A stretch of 64,000 nucleotides of DNA, taken from assembly GCA_902594675.1 (NCBI GenBank), contig CACJNE010000002.1:115621-179620 (forward strand), given 5' to 3'. Positions 58,289-64,000 of this stretch are shown in pieces. This stretch comes from an uncultured Pelagibacteraceae bacterium. GTDB taxonomy: Bacteria; Pseudomonadota; Alphaproteobacteria; Pelagibacterales; Pelagibacteraceae. A program made the translations under genes and the position numbers. Every line of letters begins with the position of its first letter. Position 1 is the stretch's first letter. The notes under the pieces are model-generated. The model had not been told where the DNA came from, ran no database searches, and saw only the letters and a program-made list of their open reading frames with translations.

Positions 58289-58768
58289 ATGATGCTATTT
58301 CCAAATAGAAAAAATTTTTATCTTATTATTTTATTTATCTCATTAATTTCAATAATTTCAGCATTATACATTGAACATACATTACATTATCAACCATGTA
58401 AGTTATGTATTTATCAAAGGTTACCTTACTTAGCTGCAATATTTTTAAGCTTTATTGGATTTAATTATTCAAAAAATGATCAAATTTTAGTAGCCACAAT
58501 TGTGATATTTACTTTGAGCGCTATACTATCTGGGTATCATTTTGGAATTGAGAATAGTATGTTTGATGAGCTTTCAGCCTGTACAAGCGGGTCATCAGAT
58601 ATTTTAGATAAATCGAAATTACTAGAGTCTCTAAACAAAAATATGCCCGTTAACTGTAAAGATGCTACTTTTAAAATTTTTGGAGTTTCACTAGCGGCAA
58701 TTAATACAATTTTTTCAATTTTAATTATTTTTTTTTCAATTAGAACACTTTCATATGAAAAAAACTAA
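58289..58768 (+). CDS. dsbB: Disulfide bond formation protein DsbB
   Basis: DsbB re-oxidises DsbA and passes electrons to ubiquinone. The 159-aa four-helix membrane protein has both cysteine pairs: Cys37/Cys40 in QPCKLCIYQRLPYL (first periplasmic loop) and Cys98/Cys123 in the second. The arginine after the first pair matches the quinone site. It overlaps coq7 by 14 nt, linking disulfide formation with ubiquinone synthesis in one operon. A TlpA-type thiol reductase is 2 kb away (60573). Confidence 0.92.
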   Translation: MMLFPNRKNFYLIILFISLISIISALYIEHTLHYQPCKLCIYQRLPYLAAIFLSFIGFNYSKNDQILVATIVIFTLSAILSGYHFGIENSMFDELSACTSGSSDILDKSKLLESLNKNMPVNCKDATFKIFGVSLAAINTIFSILIIFFSIRTLSYEKN

Positions 58769-59288
58769 TAAAAAAAAATTAGAAGAATTTATAAGAGTAG
58801 ATCATGCTGGAGAAAGAGGTGCGATTAAAATTTATGAAGGTCAATTGCTTGCACTAAATACTATTGTAAAAAATGATGAATTAAAAAAAACTATTGGTGA
58901 AATGAAAAAGCATGAAGAGGAACACTCGAATTTTTTTGAAGATGAAATAGAGAAAAGAAATATAAAACCAACAAAATTTCTTCCATTATGGGATTTACTT
59001 GGATTGGGTCTTGGGTTTGGTTCAACAATCCTTGGAAAAAAAGCTGCAATGTTATGTACAGCCTCTGTTGAAGAGGTAATAGATGAGCATTACAAAAGTC
59101 AAATTGATCAAATAGAAGTGGATGAAAAAGATTTAAGAGAAAAAATAATTAAATTTAGACAAGATGAATTAGATCATAAAGATATAGCATATGAAGAAGG
59201 AGCTACAAAAAAAGGCCTTTATTCTATTATGGATAAGATAATCAAATCTAGTTCTAAAATTGCAATAAAAATTTCTGAAAAAATTTAG
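58755..59288 (+). CDS. coq7: Demethoxyubiquinone hydroxylase Coq7
   Basis: Coq7 carries out the C6-hydroxylation step in ubiquinone synthesis with a di-iron centre. The 177-aa protein starts the fold with FIRVDHAGERGAIKIYEGQ, where Glu20 is a ligand. It has the ExxH pair at Glu54/His57 (KKHEEEHSNFF), a glutamate in SVEEVIDEHY, and the ELDH motif (RQDELDHKDIA). The ATG overlaps dsbB by 14 nt. The stop abuts the HNH protein stop in convergent orientation. Confidence 0.94.
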   Translation: MKKTNKKKLEEFIRVDHAGERGAIKIYEGQLLALNTIVKNDELKKTIGEMKKHEEEHSNFFEDEIEKRNIKPTKFLPLWDLLGLGLGFGSTILGKKAAMLCTASVEEVIDEHYKSQIDQIEVDEKDLREKIIKFRQDELDHKDIAYEEGATKKGLYSIMDKIIKSSSKIAIKISEKI

Positions 59289-59858
59289 TTAAGGCTCAAG
59301 TTCTACATCCCAGTACAAATAATCCATCCAACTTTTATGCAAAAAGTTTGGAGGAAAGTTTTTACCATTTTTATGAAGATCCTCAGTAGTTGGCTGAAAA
59401 GGCAATTGGTTAAGCGTCATACCAGAATCTTTAATTAATCTACCACCTTTTTTAACATTGCATGATGAACAAGCTGTTACAACATTATCCCAATCTGTTT
59501 TTCCACCTTTTGATCTTGGTAATAAGTGATCAAATGTTAATTCGTTTTTACTACCACAATACTGGCAACTGAACTTATCTCTTAAAAATACATTAAACCT
59601 AGTAAAGTTTGGATTAGATTGCGGCCTTATGTAAGATTTAAGTGCAATAACACTTGGAAGTTTCATGCTAAATGAGGGACTACGTATTTGCCTATCATAA
59701 TAACTTACAATTGACACTCTATCTAAAAAAACAGATTTAATTGAGTCCTGCCAACTCCATAAAGACAATGGATAGTAACTTAAAGGCCTGTAATCAGCAT
59801 TTAAAACTAATGCAGGACATTTTTCTAAAGATACAGTTTGATCAGAAAGTTCAATCAT
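59289..59858 (-). CDS. HNH endonuclease family protein
   Basis: A 189-aa protein with a C-terminal HNH domain. Zinc-binding cysteine pairs are Cys98/Cys101 (CQYCGSKNEL) and Cys130/Cys133 (ACSSCN). The catalytic region is FDHLLPRSKGG with Asp110/His111, then Asn125 and Asn134. Residues 1-85 are an uncharacterised N-terminal part (YRPLSYYPLSLWSWQDSI). This stand-alone HNH type is widespread in alphaproteobacteria, cyanobacteria and others as a chromosomal housekeeping protein of unknown role. No mobile or phage neighbours are seen. It ends beside coq7. Confidence 0.88.
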   Translation of the reverse strand: MIELSDQTVSLEKCPALVLNADYRPLSYYPLSLWSWQDSIKSVFLDRVSIVSYYDRQIRSPSFSMKLPSVIALKSYIRPQSNPNFTRFNVFLRDKFSCQYCGSKNELTFDHLLPRSKGGKTDWDNVVTACSSCNVKKGGRLIKDSGMTLNQLPFQPTTEDLHKNGKNFPPNFLHKSWMDYLYWDVELEP

Positions 59859-59919
59859 AAATTAAACATACATTAAATAAAATTTTATTCAATACTACTA
59901 ATCTTACATTTTACATTTG

Positions 59920-60576
59920 TTAATTATTCAATTTTTTTCTTATGAAGTTTAATGCAGCACTTGATGCTTCTGTTGGAATATGATGATCACAATTTTTGAT
60001 CATTAAAGTTTCAATTTTTATTTTATTTCTAATAAAAAAATCTTTAGCTTCTAGTAAATTATTTGCTGGCACTATCGAATCATTTTCTCCGTGAATCATT
60101 AAAATTTCAGTTTTATTTTTAATTCTATAAGTTAGATCTTGCATATCTATAATTTTTCCTGAAAATCCAACAATACAATTAAATTCTTTATCAGATGTAA
60201 GACCAACATTTAATGACATCATACATCCTTGGCTAAATCCAGATATACATATTTGTGAATTATTTAAATTATAAAAATTTTTTACTTCTAATATATAATC
60301 ATTAAGAATATTCTCAGCCTTTTTAGACTCTTGAAGAATATATTCTGGATTATCTTTGTTTAAGTCAAACCACTGGTATCCACTAGGATTTAAAGCGCAC
60401 ACTTCATGAGCATCTGGACACAAAAATACAGTATTTTTTAAAAATCTTTTCCAATTTAAAGTGAGCATACTTATATCTTTGCCATCACCTCCATAGCCAT
60501 GAAGTAAAATTATTGCATTTTTGATTTCTTCATTATTTTCTGGATTTATAATTGTAGATTTTAATAAAAATTTCAT
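59920..60576 (-). CDS. Phospholipase/carboxylesterase-family hydrolase
   Basis: A 218-aa alpha/beta hydrolase of the acyl-protein-thioesterase/carboxylesterase type. The oxyanion segment is LLHGYGGDGKD near residue 25, the nucleophile is Ser115 in GFSQGCMMSL, the acid lies in HGENDSIVP, and a late His in NCDHHIP completes the triad. The ATG at 60576 gives ATGA overlap with tlpA and is preferred over an 18-nt longer frame. It may hydrolyse acyl esters or thioesters; no substrate is indicated. Confidence 0.86.
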   Translation of the reverse strand: MKFLLKSTIINPENNEEIKNAIILLHGYGGDGKDISMLTLNWKRFLKNTVFLCPDAHEVCALNPSGYQWFDLNKDNPEYILQESKKAENILNDYILEVKNFYNLNNSQICISGFSQGCMMSLNVGLTSDKEFNCIVGFSGKIIDMQDLTYRIKNKTEILMIHGENDSIVPANNLLEAKDFFIRNKIKIETLMIKNCDHHIPTEASSAALNFIRKKLNN

Positions 60577-61103
60577 AGGTTTTTTGATAACCAATTGAGT
60601 AGGGTTTGATCATGAAAATCAATATAACCAACTATTCTTCCAATCTCAAAACCATTCCTGTCAATTAATATTGTTGTTGGTAGTCCTCGAATTTTGAATA
60701 ATTGTGAAAATTCAGAGCCAGATCCTGTATAAATTTCTAAATTTTTAATTTTTAATTTATCAAAAAATTCTTTGGATTTTTCATAGCTATCTCCACCGAT
60801 ATTTATTGGAAGTATAATAACATCTTTAAAATCACTTAAAGTTTTTAGTTTGTCTAAAGATGGCATTTCTTTTTTACAAGGAGCACACCAAGTTGCCCAG
60901 AAATTTATTATTATTGGGTAAGATTGATAATTGCTTAAACTTACTTTTTGACCTTTTGATTTGATAAATTCTATATTTTCAATTTTTTTCTTATCTTTAT
61001 TTACTATAAGATTCTTTATTTCTGGACGCTCTATTGAATATGAAACCCCAGGTGATATTAAGTAAAATATTATTACAAGAAAATTAAAAAAAATGATTTT
61101 CAT
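60573..61103 (-). CDS. TlpA-family thiol-disulfide reductase
   Basis: A 176-aa exported or anchored thioredoxin-fold protein. From the ATG at 61103 it has an N-terminal signal/anchor helix (residues 2-22). The active site is Cys73/Cys76 in WATWCAPCKKEM, and the cis-Pro region is GLPTTILIDRNG. It probably reduces disulfides in periplasmic proteins, for example in cytochrome c maturation. A longer frame (to 61196) would run into argH antisense and hide the signal, so it is rejected. The gap to argH is 22 nt, so the two promoters must overlap. Confidence 0.88.
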   Translation of the reverse strand: MKIIFFNFLVIIFYLISPGVSYSIERPEIKNLIVNKDKKKIENIEFIKSKGQKVSLSNYQSYPIIINFWATWCAPCKKEMPSLDKLKTLSDFKDVIILPINIGGDSYEKSKEFFDKLKIKNLEIYTGSGSEFSQLFKIRGLPTTILIDRNGFEIGRIVGYIDFHDQTLLNWLSKNL

Positions 61104-61125
61104 AAAAATTAAATAATTAAATATC

Positions 61126-62520
61126 ATGGGTAAAAATAAAAACAATCTGCCAATTTGGAATACTAGAATAAAAAAGAATTCAACAAATCTATTCAAAAAG
61201 GTTGGTGGATCTTTATCAATTGATAAAAGATTATTTAGAGAAGATATAGAGGCATCAATTGTTCACGTTGAGATGCTTTTTAAACAAAAAATAATAAACT
61301 TTAAAATTAAAAATAAAATAGTTTGGGGTCTTAATAGAATTAAAAATGAAATTTTAAAAAAAAAATTTATTTTTAATGAAAATCTTGAAGATATTCATAT
61401 GAATATAGAAAACAGACTTTTTGAACTTATAGGAGAGGATGCTGGGTTTATTCACACTGCAAGATCTAGAAATGACCAGGTAGTCACAGATTTTAAAATT
61501 TGGTTAAGAAAAGCTAATAAAGAAATAATTAAAAATATAGATGTAACTATTAAAAATATTTTAAAAAAAGCTGAAAAAAATATTGAGACAATTATGCCAG
61601 GCTTTACACATCTAAAAAATGCCCAACCAGTTTCTTTTGCTCATTACTTGATGGCTTATTTAGAAATGTTTAGTAGAGATAAAAAAAGATTTGAAAACAA
61701 TTTAGAAGGTCTAAATGAAAGTCCACTAGGTGCGGCTGCTTTGACTGGAACCTCGTTTAAAATTGATAGATTTTATACTTCAAAAAAATTAGGTTTTAAA
61801 AATCCCACTAAGAACTCAATTGATACTGTTTCTGACAGAGATTTTGTAATTGATTTTCTTTATTCTTGTTCAGCATGTGCAGTTCATATTTCTAGAATAG
61901 CTGAAGAATTTATAATTTGGAATTCGGATGGTTATAAACTTATAAATTTAAATGATAAAATAGTTACTGGCTCATCTATTATGCCCCAGAAAAAAAATCC
62001 CGATCCTTTGGAGTACCTAAGAGGCAAAACAGGTTTTATATTTGGGAATCTTTTTTCAATGTTAACAACATTAAAAGGACTGCCTCTTTCATATTTTAAG
62101 GATTTACAAGATGATAAAGAAATTGTTTTTAAGTCGTTCGATCAATTAAAAAGTTCTCTAATAATATTAAATGATGTTTTTAAAAATTTTTCACCAGATA
62201 AAAAAAGAATGCTTGAACTTGCAGAAAGTGGTTTCATTACTGCAACCGATTTGGCGGATTACATGGTGAGAGAATTAGATTATCCATTTAGAAGAGCCTA
62301 TTTACAAACAGCAAAAATCATAAATTTTGCTGAAAAAAATAAAAAAAAATTGTCAGAACTCACTGTAAAGGAGATAAATACAATTGAAAAAGGTTTAACC
62401 GCTGATGTTCTAAAAGTATTTGAACTAAAAAAATCTGTTAATTCTAAAGTTTCTTACGGTGGAACTTCTTTCGACAACATTAAGAAAATGATATTAAGTT
62501 ATAAAAAGAAACAACTATGA
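61126..62520 (+). CDS. argH: Argininosuccinate lyase
   Basis: ArgH cleaves argininosuccinate to arginine and fumarate, the final step of arginine synthesis. The 464-aa protein shows the fumarase-superfamily signature TGSSIMPQKKNPDPLE (near residue 283), HTARSRNDQV and TFLKNAQ-like segments (PGFTHLKNAQPVS). Its stop overlaps the small lipoprotein ATG as ATGA, and lysA follows. The argH-lipoprotein-lysA order is typical of alphaproteobacteria. Confidence 0.97.
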   Translation: MGKNKNNLPIWNTRIKKNSTNLFKKVGGSLSIDKRLFREDIEASIVHVEMLFKQKIINFKIKNKIVWGLNRIKNEILKKKFIFNENLEDIHMNIENRLFELIGEDAGFIHTARSRNDQVVTDFKIWLRKANKEIIKNIDVTIKNILKKAEKNIETIMPGFTHLKNAQPVSFAHYLMAYLEMFSRDKKRFENNLEGLNESPLGAAALTGTSFKIDRFYTSKKLGFKNPTKNSIDTVSDRDFVIDFLYSCSACAVHISRIAEEFIIWNSDGYKLINLNDKIVTGSSIMPQKKNPDPLEYLRGKTGFIFGNLFSMLTTLKGLPLSYFKDLQDDKEIVFKSFDQLKSSLIILNDVFKNFSPDKKRMLELAESGFITATDLADYMVRELDYPFRRAYLQTAKIINFAEKNKKKLSELTVKEINTIEKGLTADVLKVFELKKSVNSKVSYGGTSFDNIKKMILSYKKKQL

Positions 62521-62681
62521 TTAAAAAAATAACTTTAATTACCATGTGTCTAATTTTGTTAACTTCTTGTGGAAGAAAAAATGACCCAAAATATGAGGCA
62601 TCATTAAATAATAATATTTTGAAATTAAATAATTTTAATAATGTATTTAAAGTGTCAAAAAAAGATGAAATATATCAATAA
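62517..62681 (+). CDS. Small LptM-like outer-membrane lipoprotein
   Basis: A 54-aa lipoprotein. Its signal peptide ends in the lipobox LLTSC with Cys18 as lipidation site, and the mature start is CGRKNDPKYE, resembling the CGxKGP/CGRKGD pattern of YifL/LptM proteins. LptM aids assembly of the LPS transporter LptD in enteric bacteria. Placement between argH and lysA matches the usual alphaproteobacterial location of this family. It overlaps argH by 4 nt and lysA by 17 nt. Homology to LptM is likely but short sequences limit certainty. Confidence 0.72.
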   Translation: MIKKITLITMCLILLTSCGRKNDPKYEASLNNNILKLNNFNNVFKVSKKDEIYQ

Positions 62682-63879
62682 TATTTTTACAGTTGAAAAA
62701 TTTAGACTCACAAACGTAATTAAAAAATTTGAAACACCAATCTTTTGCTATTCAGAAAAAAAAATTAACGAAAATATAATTAAATTTAAAAGAAATTTTA
62801 AATCATTTTCTCCAATTATATGTTTTTCAACGAAATCAAACTGTAATCTAGAAATACTCAAACTAATTAAACGAAGCGGATTAGGGGCTGATGTTGTCTC
62901 AAAAGGTGAATTAATGATTGCGCTTAAAGCAGGAATAACTTCGAAAAAGATTGTTTTTTCTGGGGTAGGTAAAACTAGATCAGAATTGATTTATGCGATA
63001 GATAAAAATATTTTATTGATTAATTGTGAGTCTAAAAGCGAAATATTAGAAATAGAAAGTATAGCGAAATCTAAGAAAAAAAAGGTAAATATTGGAATTA
63101 GATTAAATCCAAACACAGACGCAAAAACAATTAAACAAATTTCAACTGGTAAAAAAGAAAATAAATTTGGTGTTAATGAAAAGACATTTCTTGAAGCTTC
63201 AAAATATATAAAAAATTCAAAGTTTTTAAATTTAAAATGTTTAAGTGTACATATTGGTAGTCAAATTCTAGATCATAGACCATACCAAAAAATGCTAAAT
63301 GTACTAGATAAATTGATAAAAAAAATAAACTTTAATTTTGAGTATATAGATCTTGGTGGTGGTATGGGTATTGATTACAACAAAGATAATAAAAAATTTA
63401 ATTATAAAAAATATAATCAAATTATTAAAAAATTTTTAAAAAGACATAAATCAAAAATTATTTTTGAACCTGGTAGATCAATTATAGGTGATACAGCTAT
63501 ATTAATTTCAAAAATTATTTATATAAAAGAAAATTCTAAAAAAGATTTTATTATTTTAGATGCGGCTATGAATGATTTTATGAGACCTGCTTTATATGGA
63601 GCTAAGCATAAAATAATTCCTTTAAAAAAAACTAATAAAATGACTAAAAAAAGCTATGATTTTGTTGGTCCTATTTGTGAGACTACAGATAAATTCTTAA
63701 CGACAAATAAATTTCAAAAATTAAATGAAAAAGATTATATTATTATTTGTGACGTAGGAGCATATGGCTCATCATTATCTTCTAATTATAACATTAGACC
63801 TAAACCTGCTGAAATATTAATTAAGGGTTCAAAAATAAATATAATTAAAAAAAGACAAAAACTAAAAGAAATAATTTAG
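62665..63879 (+). CDS. lysA: Diaminopimelate decarboxylase
   Basis: LysA decarboxylates meso-diaminopimelate to lysine with pyridoxal phosphate. The 404-aa protein from the ATG at 62665 has the PLP lysine Lys57 in CFSTKSNCNLEIL, the IDLGGGMGIDY glycine-rich phosphate segment, FEPGRSIIGDTA, and the late CDVGAYGSS motif. The frame is open 24 nt further upstream, but residues there are unlike the family. It overlaps the lipoprotein by 17 nt. It completes the route that includes dapD and dapE at 5981-7971. Confidence 0.95.
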   Translation: MKYINNIFTVEKFRLTNVIKKFETPIFCYSEKKINENIIKFKRNFKSFSPIICFSTKSNCNLEILKLIKRSGLGADVVSKGELMIALKAGITSKKIVFSGVGKTRSELIYAIDKNILLINCESKSEILEIESIAKSKKKKVNIGIRLNPNTDAKTIKQISTGKKENKFGVNEKTFLEASKYIKNSKFLNLKCLSVHIGSQILDHRPYQKMLNVLDKLIKKINFNFEYIDLGGGMGIDYNKDNKKFNYKKYNQIIKKFLKRHKSKIIFEPGRSIIGDTAILISKIIYIKENSKKDFIILDAAMNDFMRPALYGAKHKIIPLKKTNKMTKKSYDFVGPICETTDKFLTTNKFQKLNEKDYIIICDVGAYGSSLSSNYNIRPKPAEILIKGSKINIIKKRQKLKEII

Positions 63880-63891
63880 TTTTTGACAAAA

Positions 63892-64000
63892 ATGATAAGA
63901 AAACTTCTATTTTTATTTTTTTTCTTTCTAGGTATATCTATAATTTCAATAATATTCCTTCCGTCATTAATATTGCCAGTTAAAATAGTTTTATTTGGTG
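63892..64000 (+). CDS. Membrane protein start, possible acyltransferase (partial)
   Basis: The ORF begins 12 nt after lysA and runs off the right edge. The visible 36 codons give MIRKLLFLFFFFLGISIISI followed by a hydrophobic stretch and LPVKIVLFG, a long membrane segment or signal anchor. The LP...VKIVLF pattern resembles the N terminus of 1-acylglycerol-3-phosphate acyltransferases (PlsC). That is suggestive only, because the catalytic HX4D motif is outside the window. Confidence 0.45.
   Translation, partial: MIRKLLFLFFFFLGISIISIIFLPSLILPVKIVLFG

Overview
The window is a dense, low-G+C (roughly 30 %) bacterial chromosome segment. Protein families, gene order and extreme compaction point to a SAR11-type marine alphaproteobacterium (Pelagibacterales). 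Alphaproteobacterial hallmarks include a RegB-type sensor kinase, the bolA / J-domain / cobS / cobT cluster, the Suv3-like helicase / fdxA / carD cluster, argH / small lipoprotein / lysA, and a TAXI-type TRAP transporter. Gene gaps are mostly 0-50 nt and many starts overlap the preceding stop (ATGA or TAATG). Five convergent pairs overlap at their 3' ends. I see no insertion sequence, prophage, CRISPR array or rRNA operon. It looks like core genome rather than an island.

Layout: 1-1087 (-) murA/dcd with two small basic proteins. 1183-1979 tRNA-Thr and a TVP38-type membrane protein. 2063-9421 (+) rpmH-rnpA-yidD-yidC-argB-HAD phosphatase-dapD-dapE-histone-deacetylase-like protein-SET protein. 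9401-13494 (-) truA-fmt-def, then a large exported protein and a 60-aa membrane protein. 13550-18709 (+) aroK-aroB, and bolA (-) divergent from J-domain protein-cobS-cobT. 18706-31871 (-) one long run: glycosyltransferase-thrS-infC-rpmI-rplT-pheS-pheT-lepA-tRNA-Ser, then gyrB-regB. 31911-42478 hydrolase, gltD-gltB, uppP, EamA permease, a 2-oxoglutarate dioxygenase and pyruvate dehydrogenase E2. 42479-51300 E1, tRNA-Arg, thioesterase, TRAP transporter and acetoacetyl-CoA synthetase. 51463-55493 (+) helicase-terB-fdxA-carD. 55498-55716 (-) a complete tiny transcription unit encoding a 27-residue Lys/Arg/Ala peptide. 55826-64000 acyl-CoA synthetase, tRNA-Leu, YqaA-type protein, dsbB-coq7, HNH protein, esterase-tlpA, argH-lptM-like-lysA and the start of a possible acyltransferase.

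Together the genes cover lysine synthesis (dapD, dapE, lysA), arginine synthesis (argB, argH), the shikimate pathway (aroK, aroB), ammonium assimilation (gltBD), pyruvate oxidation, the start of translation (def, fmt, infC), tRNA charging (thrS, pheST), membrane insertion (yidC/yidD) and cell-wall precursor supply (murA, uppP).

Most worth a second look are: the 27-aa polycationic peptide gene with its own promoter, 5' hairpin, strong ribosome-binding site and intrinsic terminator; a pyruvate dehydrogenase whose only visible lipoyl domain sits on E1 instead of E2; a lysine-deacetylase-family and a SET-methyltransferase-family protein side by side after the dap genes; an intercistronic hairpin in the TRAP operon; an NtrC-like 17-bp dyad upstream of gltD; and tRNA genes 2, 7 and 14 nt from neighbouring mRNAs.
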